From: Holtermannia corniformis
Lineage: Eukaryota > Basidiomycota > Tremellomycetes > Holtermanniales
Direction: 5' to 3'
NCBI GenBank assembly: GCA_001599935.1
Contig: BCIJ01000001.1
Coordinates: 312,277-376,276, forward strand
Length of the DNA: 64,000 nucleotides
Shown: piece after piece, positions 12,036 through 20,873 of the stretch
Position numbering within the stretch: position 1 is the stretch's first letter
How the letters are laid out: each line of letters begins with the position of its first letter
Translations under genes and position numbers: made by a program
Notes under the pieces: generated by a model
Seen by the model: the letters and a program-made list of their open reading frames with translations, nothing else
What the model was told of the DNA's origin: nothing
Database searches by the model: none

Positions 12036-12653
12036 CTCTGGCTATGGATCGTAATCATTGTCTTGAATGGCTTGTCGTCACCCTCGCTGCCATCGTCATC
12101 CCCAGCTGATAGTATGAGGACATCGCAGACAATACAGATAGGATGTGCAAATCGCAGACTCTCGTGCGCCTCGTGCATCCTGCGCCAGGGGGTCGAGGTG
12201 ATATTCCATGTCGCGCATTTGGTTGAGCAGTCGCTGCCCGTAAAGCTTGCCTTTTCCTGGGCTTTACGCATCTGATTGACCTGGATGCCTCGGCCTGTCT
12301 CCTGGAGGCTCTCAAAACCATAGACCGCTGTCTTGCTCGTGTACATCACGGCTGCACCATGCCATAGCCGTCCCTTTCCAGCTGTATGCTATACCTGAGC
12401 TGGATGAGCTCATGATCACAGACTGGGCCCAACGAGAGTACATGATCTTGGCATGGGGCGTTGACGCGCCTTTGCATGGAATCGCGATGGTCACGTTTCC
12501 TGCAGAGCGCCTTGACGAGCAACCATCCTTTCAGAACTGTCATCCGACGTCTTCGATGGCTAGAGAGAACTAGCAAGACCATCCCACGCGGCCATCTGCA
12601 CCAGCACGCGTCCAAGCAGGGAGGATCCCGGGTCACCGGGGCTGAGCGTCAAG
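12036..12653. other. Unresolved stretch, possible short intron-rich gene on minus strand
   Basis: 620 bp between beta-adaptin and the transporter. Minus-strand frames contain helix-like pieces (ESLQETGRGIQ near 12300, LYGQRLLNQMRDMEYHL near 12230) and an uninterrupted 97-codon frame from about 12636 to 12346. I could not assemble one convincing spliced protein or recognise a family. Treat as unannotated rather than empty. Confidence 0.25.
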
Positions 12654-14406
12654 ATGGTTGAGCACGGACGTCAGACGGCGTTCGCGTTGGAGGACGAGGA
12701 TGAGGAACTGCACCGCCGACCAGAGCCTTCTCGAGGCCGTACGCTCTCCAGTGGATCAACGCGTCAAGCCGAGCGATTACCTTCGTTCGGTGCAGCAGAG
12801 GATACGCAAGCTCTCTTGGGGTCGTCACGGCAGACCTCGACAAGCAAGATCACTGAGGACGAGGACGGCTACACGGGTGAAGGCGAGAGTCATGCTCAGC
12901 GAGTAGCGACGAGAGAGCAAAAGGCAGCGTTGTGGTGGAGAAACTTCTTCATCACTGGTATCTTTGTCTTACTCTGGTGAGCATGTTGCCTGATTACCGA
13001 CTTGCATTAACGTCTCTGGCAGGTACACATTCGCAACCCTGCTCTCGGTCTACAACAAGTGGATGTTCTCCCCGCAGTACTATGGTTTCTCCTTCCCACT
13101 CTTCGTCACCTTTTGTCATATGCTGGTCCAGTTCACCTTGGCTGCGTCCGTTCGAGCGATCTGGCCGCGGCACTTTGTTCCTCCAGAACGGCCAAGCTGG
13201 AGAGACTATTGGTGAGTCCAACGCATGATCCTGTCGAGCAGGCCATCGACTGACGGTGCTTGTAGGACAAAGATTCTGCCGACGGCTGTCTCGACGGGTG
13301 GTGATATCGGCCTATCGAATCTGAGCTTGAAGACTATCACGCTCACTCTCTATAGTGAGTTTGCGCGGACCTGCCTGGTCTAACCCAAACAGCAATGTGC
13401 AAATCCTCCGCCCTCATCTTCGTCCTCGGCTTCGCCTTCCTGTTCAAGCTCGAATCCTTTTCTCTGCGCCTCGTCGGCGTCATCTCCTTCATCAGCGTCG
13501 GCGTCTTCTTCATGGTCTTCAACGTCACAGCCGTCTCGATCCCCGGCATCCTCATGGTGTTCTCCGCATCCTTCCTCGGGGGACTTCGCTGGGCGTTGAC
13601 TTCACTGCTCATGCACAAGCGCGAGATGGGCATGTCAAACCCGTTTGCGACAATCTACTGGCTCGCACCTTTGATGGCACTCAGCCTGGCCGTCGTCAGC
13701 ATCGGCATCGAGGGCTGGGGTACAGTCTTCGGCAGTGGCTACTTTGACGGCATCGGCTCCATCTGGACGATTCTGGTGATCATGTTCCCTGGCGGTCTAG
13801 CGTTCGCAATGGTCGCCAGTGAATACTAGTACGTTCACCTCGCACTATCATGGCCTATACTTACGCCCTGGCGCAGCATCATCCAACGTGCCGGAGTCGT
13901 GCCATTGTCGATCGCGGGCATCTTCAAAGAAGTCACGACCATCAGCATATCCGCATGGGTGTTTGGAGACCGCCTGACAGAGCTCAATATTGTTGGTGTC
14001 ATCATCACCATCTTTGGTCAGTTCACTTTCAAGCCCTCAACCATCACTGACGCCGGCAGGCATTGCATTGTATTCATACCACAAGTACACCAAATCGCTT
14101 GAATCGACCGTGCCGCTTGACGCGCACGGCAACCCGCTGCTGCCAGATCCAGATACACTCGGATCATCACCCGAAAACATGTCACTTGTCCACTCACGAT
14201 CCCATTCTCGTACTCATTCTGTCGCCAACTCGGTTCGGCATGCCTACCCGCCGCACCTGACCCAAGAGGAAGAGATTACTCAGCGTCGAGATGATTTCGA
14301 AGGCTTCAACCAGCGTTACGACGACGATGACGAGGCTGAGATTGAGCGCCGAGAGCGTGAGCAGTCTGAGGGATTCTGGAGTTGGCTGAGGCCCGTGTCA
14401 AAGTAG
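12654..14406 (+). CDS. SLC35-type nucleotide-sugar/triose-phosphate translocator family protein
   Basis: Polytopic membrane transporter of the drug/metabolite superfamily. An acidic, Ser-rich cytosolic N-terminus of about 100 residues precedes some ten helices. Recognisable blocks are LLSVYNKWMFS, the second helix FPLFVTFCHMLVQFT, GGDIGLSNLSLKTITLTLYT, MCKSSALIFVLGFAFLFKLE, GLRWALTSLLMHK and FKEVTTISISAWVFGDRLT. The C-terminus is an unusually long cytosolic tail with HSRSHSRTHS and an acidic RYDDDDEAEIERRERE stretch ending in FWSWLRPVSK. The family resembles SLC35C2/Ymd8 proteins of the Golgi or ER. The substrate is unknown. Splices such as that near 12976 (GIFVLLW into YTFATLLS) are standard short introns. 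Confidence 0.88.
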
Positions 14407-14486
14407 TCTGATCGTGTGTAATGCATAGATGGGTTCGAGACACAACACGAGTATACAACGCTCTCATCCTCCTTTATCTTGCGACT

Positions 14487-15338
14487 TCATCTCCATCCAC
14501 CTCCGGCAGACTTCCATTCGGATGCTGAAGTCGCCCACGGTCGATCGGGACCGACGCCGATGGCGGGTGGACGCGCTTGCACCCACCGCGGTCCCGCGGG
14601 TTTCTTGGCCATCTCCTCAAGAGTCTTGCCAATGGGCAGTCCGTACACCATCTGCTTCTGAATGGGTGCGGTAGTTGGAGGTGGCGGTGTGGCAACGACG
14701 GTGCAGGGCGAGTGTACCGCCGGCGAGTCAAAGTAGTGTGTTGGCTCGGTAGGCGAGATGTAGCCCGAAGGTCGGGTCGGCGTCTTCATGGGTGCATGCG
14801 TGCTCACTCCGGATCCGGTCGAGTGTACCGAGTAGTATGAAGAAGGTGCATAACCGCTCACCGCCGACTTGTAGTGTGTGCGCGGCGGTAACTGGATCTT
14901 CATGTTGGGTTTGGGCTGCTTGTGCTCTCGGATCGTGCCGAGCGACACGGGGGTCGAGTGAGTGCGCTTGCCCAAGGTTGGACGGTGAGGGGCTGCCGCC
15001 GTGCTTGGCGGTTGGACGACTGATGGTGGCAAGGTGTCAGCTCTTTGACGTTCTTGCATAATCGGCGCGAATCGCGGCGGCACCGTGCCACACGCTGACG
15101 GTGTGTATGCACTTCCTCCGTCGTACCAGGCAGGCCCAGGCGAAGCAGGACTGCAGGTAAAGTATGACGTCGGCGCGGCGGCATAGCTGTGGCGGGGCGA
15201 AGCCTGGCTCATGGCCATCGAGATGCTGGCAGCTTGTAGGTGCGGGGGCTGGGCAAGACTTCCAGGAGGCTGCCACCCACCGCCACGGGATAACGAGGGC
15301 ACGTCACCTGCCATGTAGCGATCTGGTTCGATGGGCAT
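14487..15338 (-). CDS. Pro/Ser-rich hypothetical protein, 283 aa, single exon
   Basis: One uninterrupted frame, unusual in this intron-rich window, starting MPIEPDRYMAGDV. It is rich in Pro, Ser, Thr, Ala and Tyr, and predicted disordered over nearly its whole length, with SP/TP sites (SPASPGPAWYD, SPTEPTHYFDSP, PTRPSGYISP) typical of phosphorylated regulators. A short C-terminal block (QKQMVYGLPIGKTLEEMAKK) is the only stretch that looks folded or linear-motif-like. No domain, signal peptide or membrane helix is seen. It is a real gene on length and composition; its function cannot be inferred. Confidence 0.65.
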   Translation of the reverse strand: MPIEPDRYMAGDVPSLSRGGGWQPPGSLAQPPHLQAASISMAMSQASPRHSYAAAPTSYFTCSPASPGPAWYDGGSAYTPSACGTVPPRFAPIMQERQRADTLPPSVVQPPSTAAAPHRPTLGKRTHSTPVSLGTIREHKQPKPNMKIQLPPRTHYKSAVSGYAPSSYYSVHSTGSGVSTHAPMKTPTRPSGYISPTEPTHYFDSPAVHSPCTVVATPPPPTTAPIQKQMVYGLPIGKTLEEMAKKPAGPRWVQARPPAIGVGPDRPWATSASEWKSAGGGWR

Positions 15339-15647
15339 TGCAAGACGAAGCTAAGCACCCGTACGAGGTGCAAGCGGAGGTTTGGGTGACCGGGAGAAGG
15401 CCGATGCCAAACGGGTAGCCTATAGGTCCTTCCTTATCAGCGCTCTTGCATCAGCCTCCGTCCGGAGCTCAAAAGACATGTGTCGTCGAGTGATAAGTGC
15501 ACAAAGGAGTCAGGCACTCGCCATCGCCGTCGTCTCTGACGCGATAAGGCAAACGCGCGGCTGCACAAAGGAGGCAGCGCGATGCGCGTGTAACCAGGGG
15601 TCCAAGAAAAGACGTACATGCACCCGCATCTCATCTTGCACACCCCA
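15339..15647. other. Intergenic stretch between two minus-strand genes
   Basis: About 310 bp that must hold the 3' end of NTA1 and the promoter of the Pro/Ser-rich gene. No supported gene. Confidence 0.4.
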
Positions 15648-16999
15648 TCAAGATACAGTAGCAAACAGCACCATCTCCTCGGACTGGTTGAGGCAATCGA
15701 CGAGCTCGATCCGACTTGGATCGCTCGACATGGTCATGACAGCCGATGTGCCCACAAAGGTCGTCCCTAGCGTCACAGGCGTGAGCGCGCTATGTGACAG
15801 AAAAGAAGAATACGCGCACCATTCTCGAACCCAACTCGATTGCAAGCCACAAAGATCACTTCTCCCTCTTTGCGCAGCGGCGTGGTGGCTGCGGCCGTGG
15901 TCTCCGCTTGGGAGTAGCCAGGGGTAGGATCATGGAGCGGGCTCAGTCGCGCCGCCCAGTAATTCAACGTTGATTCTGACGGTCGGCTAGTGTCGACACG
16001 CGGCGCGTCTTCACCTGCACTGGGCGGTGGATCTAGCCAATTCATGCTGATCGAAGGTCAGAAGGTCAACATGAGATCAAGCACCGACTCACGGGACAAC
16101 GAGGATGTCCGCGCGATTATCCCGAGCGAACGTAGCCAGTTCGTATGCGTCCCATGGCGCCACAAAGTCCTTTGGATTCATGTCTGTGGCCGTGAGCAGG
16201 CGTCAGGTCAAAACGCAGAGCACTCACCCATGCAAATCCCTACCGCTACTCTACCAAGAGGCCGCGGTAATTCAAACAGCCTGAAGCCATCACCTAGTCC
16301 GATTAGTCAATGCACGCCGCTAGTGGACACATATACCTTCCCGTGCCCAATTCAGGTCAGTCTCGAATCTGAATGTTTTCCGATAGTTGCCAATAATATC
16401 CCCGTGCGGTCCCACCACCACGGCCGAGTTGTAGCCCACGCCCTCGCCCTCCTTGGCGACGGCACTGCTCTGCGATTGTGCAGCTACGTCGTCTGGCAAG
16501 TCCGTGGGCTCGGGTTGGGCGGCTTCCGGATAGCCACAGATAACAGAGCACCGGAGTCTTTGCGCCAGTGATCTACAGAAGAGCGAGGTCGGGCCGACGC
16601 GAGGCTGTTCGAGGTATGGCTGGATTGATGCCGGGGTCGTGAAGACGTATCCTGCCGCATCGTCAGTACATGCGTAGTCGGCTACGGTCCGGGTCGTACC
16701 GGACATGGCCATTTCTGGTAGTACTATCAAATCTACAGAGCCTGGTTGTAGGCTTCCAGGCGTTAGTTGCACTCAAGCAGGAGCGCTGAACCGACTTTCG
16801 TGTCATAGCCTCGACCTTGGCGATGTTGGCTTGGACCTGCCCAATCTATCTGTTGTAAGTGATCTACGCCCTTGCATATACTGCTGTCAGCTACCTTGGC
16901 ATCGAATTGAACGCATGCTATCCGCACTGGCGTGGATCTGTACAGAGGTGCTGGAGATCTTGGCCTGCTAGGAGGTCCTAGTTCGTTCGCACCGCTCAT
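15648..16999 (-). CDS. NTA1: Protein N-terminal asparagine/glutamine amidase (carbon-nitrogen hydrolase)
   Basis: Deamidates N-terminal Asn/Gln to Asp/Glu, the first step of the tertiary branch of the N-degron pathway. The ATG at 16999 opens a short Pro/Ser leader before strand VRIACVQFDAK. The nitrilase-fold triad is visible: Glu in LIVLPEMAMSG, Lys in IGNYRKTFRF, and Cys in VAVGICMDMNPKDF, which is restored by splicing near 16200-16260. Downstream blocks are PWDAYELATF, DILVVPMNWLDPPP, LNYWAARLSPL, EVIFVACNRVG ahead of a short intron, and TFVGTSAVMTM, as in Nta1. The gene ends at the stop 15648-15650. Length and motif order match the family, so the assignment is firm. Confidence 0.93.
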
Positions 17000-17373
17000 T
17001 CTGGGAATTGCGCTTCCAAACAGTCTCGGCGAGTGTATCGTCAACCGCGACGAAGCCTTGCGACCCACCAGCAGTGACCTTACTAACAACGACACGTTGA
17101 CCAGTGGGGACTGGTAGGCCCCGGAACGCAACAACCTCATTCCTGAAACGTTCACGTCACGACTTTTTCCAATGTGGCAAGTGGCGGAAGGGAGGTGGGA
17201 GGTTTGCGGTTTGCGGTTACGCACTTGCAACGGGAGAGCACGCCAAGGGGCCTGGTTGGTGACAAAGAAGCCTACCAATCTGATGATTCAGAGCAGGAGG
17301 TGACGTTGAAGAGACTCAGTCATGACAAGATACATCTCCATGCTGCAGCGCAGCGACGTCGCGGGCTCGGTCT
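17000..17373. other. Intergenic stretch upstream of NTA1
   Basis: About 370 bp between the NTA1 start and the stop of Cys-rich peptide 2. No supported coding sequence; probably the NTA1 promoter. Confidence 0.4.
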
Positions 17374-17599
17374 TCACCTGTAGTGCACGCAAGACATCAA
17401 GCAGTTTCTAAGCGACTCGTCGCAGATGTCCTGTACTGTGCTCGTCAGCGCGTATCACAGCTCCCTCGTACTGCAACTCACTGGTCTTGGGACAAGTCCA
17501 ATACGCCGCCCAGCATGCCGCCACACACATTGATTGCTGCGCTTCAACAACGCAGACGCAGACGGCTGCAAGAGCCAGTAGGGTGATTGTAGAGTGCAT
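17374..17599 (-). CDS. Small secreted cysteine-rich protein, family member 2 (59 aa)
   Basis: Two exons on the minus strand, 17482-17599 and 17374-17435, joined by a 46-nt phase-1 intron (donor GTGAGT). Residues 1-20 are a signal peptide with likely cleavage after VEA. The mature part has C25-x3-C29-x6-C36, a seven-residue loop, then C44-x6-C51-x3-C55, the same mirror-image pattern as at 1703-1919. Overall identity to its paralogues is low; what is kept is the Cys spacing, the aromatic residues between C2 and C3, the intron position and the phase. It is transcribed divergently from family member 3 across about 500 bp. Function unknown. Confidence 0.75.
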
Positions 17600-18099
17600 G
17601 ATTCTTGCAGGCAAAGGGCCCGCCGGGCGCAGCTGTATACTATCCACCGGTGGATCATCGCGCCGTCTGAGGCTCGCCACCGTGCGCTGCCTGCACATCA
17701 TCGAATGACACCATGATCCACTAGACGGCTAAAGCACCAGTGAAGCGTGCGACGCCTTGTGTGCTCGCTGATGGGCTCGACGACTAGTCCGCCGGAAACG
17801 GTCCGATCTTGGCCAATATGCGCTTGCGTAGCGATGGTGCGATCGCTAGGAAAAACGTCGCTGAAGCCACCACGAGGCGCAGTCGATGCACAGCATCTGC
17901 ACGAAACAGGCTGCAGAGCGCGCAATCGTCTGCCGGATCAGCAAGTATTGGCCAAAGGGACCCAAAAGGAGTCCCTTTCTCATGGCTTCTCTTGACGATG
18001 CTTCTTGCGTGCCGCATCGTTACCGAACATACATGTGCGCATTGTCCGACTGGCAAGCTGCTTATAACCGTGCTGGGTCGCCACCGACGCACGCCAAAC
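17600..18099. promoter_or_regulatory. Bidirectional promoter region of the paired Cys-rich peptide genes
   Basis: 500 bp separating family members 2 (minus) and 3 (plus). A TATAAC at 18063-18068 lies 37 bp before the plus-strand ATG. A weaker TATACA on the minus strand at about 17636-17641 lies roughly 37-42 bp before the other ATG. No gene is supported inside it. Confidence 0.5.
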
Positions 18100-18341
18100 A
18101 TGCTCCGTTCACTTGTTATCACGCTCGCGCTGATGGCCACGCTAGTCGCCGCGCAGCACTACGTCCTCCAACACAAGAGCAAGAAATGCATCAAAGCGTG
18201 CGCCAGCATCTACTACGCCTACCTTGCCAACGGTCAGCGACACACAAGCACGCCTTCGCGCTTCGCTAACCTCGCCTCGGCGCAGGGTGGGACGAGACGA
18301 TCGCCTCGATCAACTATCAAGTGTGCTGCTCGCTTTGCTAG
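18100..18341 (+). CDS. Small secreted cysteine-rich protein, family member 3 (62 aa), two Cys replaced
   Basis: Two exons, 18100-18232 and 18286-18341, joined by a 53-nt phase-1 intron. The signal peptide is residues 1-18 (likely cleavage after VAA). The mature part begins QHYVLQHKSKK, then C30-x3-C34-x6-Y41, a nine-residue loop, A51-x6-C58-x3-C62 and an immediate stop. So the third and fourth family cysteines, which flank the loop, are Tyr and Ala here, while C1, C2, C5 and C6 are kept; an extra Cys follows C5. The frame in exon 2 is the only one that gives the family pattern. It may be a diverged functional copy or an early pseudogene; the intact splice sites favour function. Confidence 0.68.
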
Positions 18342-18742
18342 CGTGGTGCGATGGACTTGTAGCGATACAGGACAAGCGCGAGGTCCGCCCGAGCGCACCC
18401 ATTGGCTTCTGGCGTCGAGTCGAAGTGCAAAGGACCTAGCCTGGAAACGCTCTAGTCGATCGCCGTCTCCTGAGCGATGATCACGGCGCGGTGATCACCA
18501 TTGCTGCTCTGTCCTTGCTGAATCCAGCACCCAATTCGTCGGCACGACTGCAGCAGGTTTCTGAAGTTGGCACTGACGGGAGGCACGAGGTCGGCACATT
18601 AGTCAACTCCGCAGCTGGGTGATTCTTACTGTATGTTACTCTATACATACCTTCGCCAGCTATGCTACAGTCGCCGACACCCGACGTGTAATACTCTATA
18701 GACGACCAACGATCCCACACATCGGATCAAACACCAGCGGTA
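18342..18742. other. Intergenic stretch, no gene seen
   Basis: About 400 bp between two convergent genes. It contains a short inverted repeat (TGATCAC...GTGATCA near 18478-18498) of unknown meaning. No supported ORF. Confidence 0.4.
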
Positions 18743-20333
18743 TTATAGCACCACGAGTCCGAACCCGCCCAGAACGCCCGCGAGCAAAACAGCCGCCCAT
18801 CCGAGGCCTCGCCCAGAGCCCGCGATCGAACCAGCACCACCGCTCGGATTGGTTTGTAATGACCCGCCGGCGCTCGTCTGCGTCGTCGTCTGCGTTTGTG
18901 GCACTTTGGAGACGTGGACCGAGGATGTGATTGTCTGGGGGTGGGGATCAGTCTGTAAGTACGATGGAATCGGGCCAGTGGACTGACCTGGATCACGAGC
19001 TGGCCGTTGGACGAGTCTGTGCCTGTCTGGGTAAGAGTCACGAGCACGATCCCGCCGTCGGTTGGCTGGGTCACGTCGGATGCTGTCAGTGTCACGACGG
19101 CCGCTGTGGTCCGTGTCAGCTCCAGCTCTCGAGGCAGTGATGCAAACGTCGACTTGCGTGCAGTGTTGGAAGCCGTGACGGCGACGACGACCGTCGCGAC
19201 GTTTTCACCGGTACTTTGGGACCTGAAGATGGTCTATTAGTACAGTGGAGAAGACGCGAGCAGGCCAGAGCGGACTGATGCGCAGGGAGCCAACGTACCC
19301 ATCTGCACCAGTCGATGTGAACGCCTGCGTCTGCGTCTGCGTGACGACGATCACGCCCGGTTCCGAGCTCTGAGCGGCTGATGACGAGGGTGCAGCGACG
19401 GATGATGATGGCGCGGCTGATGATGACGGTTGGGCAGAGGATGAAGACGGGGCGGCAGCAGATGAGGATGACGGGGTGGCTGACGAGGGTGCAGCGCTGG
19501 ATGAAGAGGAGGAAGGCGGCGTCGAGGCACTTGAAGAAGCGGGTGCTGATGAGGATGGCGGCAGCGAAGACGAAGGCTCAGCCGAGGTGGAGGCAGAAGC
19601 AGAGGATGGTGCTGCGGAGGATGACGGTGCCGGTGCCACAGAAGAAGACGGCGCGGCTGCAGAGCTGGATGATGGTGCGGGTTGCGATGAGGTAGAAAGC
19701 GCAGCCGTCGACGTGGCGGATGTTTCACTGGGATACCATCAGCTAAATGTCTGTGTTGCGCCGTTCGCAGCACGTACACGGATGAGTTCACCGAAGCAGC
19801 GGCCGATGTCGAATCATCACCGGCAGAAGCCGTCGATACACTGCTTGAGGAGCTACATCAGAACTCTGGAATACTACGGGACAGTCGTGAAGACTGACGG
19901 TGATGAATCGGAAGAGATCGGATCAGGCGTGGCGGAAGAGGTAGGATCAGAAGGAGAAGCAGGAGCAGACGTGAGTGAGCTATAATCGGCGAGCGCTGAG
20001 CTCTCGGCGGGATGGAGGATGATGAGATTGTACGCACGAGGATGGAATAGCTGAGCTTGGTGAAAGGGAGGCCGAGCCAGGTGGAGCTGAGGCTGGAAAG
20101 GAGTCAGCTAGAGTCCGACGAGAGCTGCTTGATTGTCCTAGACGAGAGCCGTGGTCTCACAACCATCCACACTCAGGTCCACGGCTGCACTCACCCGACG
20201 CACTGCTCTCGATAGCCTGCCTCCTCCAATCGACCGCTAGCTCGCGACCCCTGGCAACGGGACCCGCCTGAACGTGCGCAGTCGCCAGGACGCCGATGAT
20301 CACGAGCGTCCCCAGCCCGATCGATGCGTGCAT
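18743..20333 (-). CDS. Secreted Ser/Ala-rich GPI-anchored surface protein
   Basis: The start at 20333 opens a signal peptide (MHASIGLGTLVIIGVLATAHVQAG). Several short exons follow, coding for a long Ser/Ala/Pro/Thr-rich stalk likely to be O-mannosylated. It then reaches a Thr/Val-rich part (VVVTQTQTQAFTSTGADG-like, TLTQTGTDSSNGQLVIQV) and the C-terminal signal SIAGSGRGLGWAAVLLAGVLGG ending in VVL, typical of a GPI-attachment sequence. The stop is TAA at 18743-18745. The exon borders in 19700-20160 are not fully resolved. The architecture resembles fungal cell-wall mannoproteins or adhesin stalks; no ligand-binding domain is evident. Confidence 0.72.
19370..19700 (-). repeat. Low-complexity Ser/Ala/Pro codon repeat inside the GPI protein
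   Basis: Near-continuous alternation of Ser and Ala/Pro codons on the minus strand (PSSSAAPSS-like units repeated over about 110 codons). Such tracts expand and contract easily, so the length probably varies among strains. Confidence 0.75.
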
Positions 20334-20873
20334 GTTGGTTGTGGGCTCGTGAGCACTCGACAACGGTCGTGTCGGTGAAAAGGACAAGTTTGGTGCTCAG
20401 GGAGTGACGAGAGGGTGGTCACGCTCAGACTAGCGTGCTGCGGAAAAGGAGAGGGTGGCTAAGGGATGTACAGGAGCTGATGAGTGTACAAAGAGTAGAG
20501 CAGGGAGCGTGAGAGCATGCAGAGAGGCTGCCAACAAGCCCAGACGAGCCGCAAAGGTGCAGAGCGGGAATCAGAGCTCTCAAGATCAAAGGGATGTCGC
20601 CACGCGGCTTCCACGTGAATTGCTACAATGACGTGCTGATGATCTCCCACGGGTTTACTTTCATGTGGTAAACCACGATATCAATCCAAAAGTTGGATCA
20701 CTCTAAGCAGCACCAACCGACACAGTAACCATAGTCCAGCGCGACAACGGCACCATCAGATTGCATCGCCGGGGGAGAGCAGGAAGTTAAGCCGGTAACA
20801 GTAAAAGACCGAGTCGCTAGGCTGCAACGGGACTTCCTTTCCGTATTCTCCCGCCTCCAACACCCTTGGCACC
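20334..20873. promoter_or_regulatory. Divergent intergenic region, GPI protein / ENP2
   Basis: 540 bp between two divergent start codons. I see no supported gene in it; it should hold both promoters. Confidence 0.45.

Noticed and set aside
16763..17278. 171-codon minus-strand frame upstream of NTA1
   Set aside because: Only the part from the ATG at 16999 is the NTA1 first exon; the upstream part is noise without family similarity.
17784..18140. 118-codon minus-strand frame between the peptide genes
   Set aside because: No motif and it overlaps the TATA and signal-peptide region of peptide 3; treated as noise.
18478..18498. Short inverted repeat TGATCAC...GTGATCA
   Set aside because: Too short to call a terminator or binding site, and fungal terminators are not of hairpin type.
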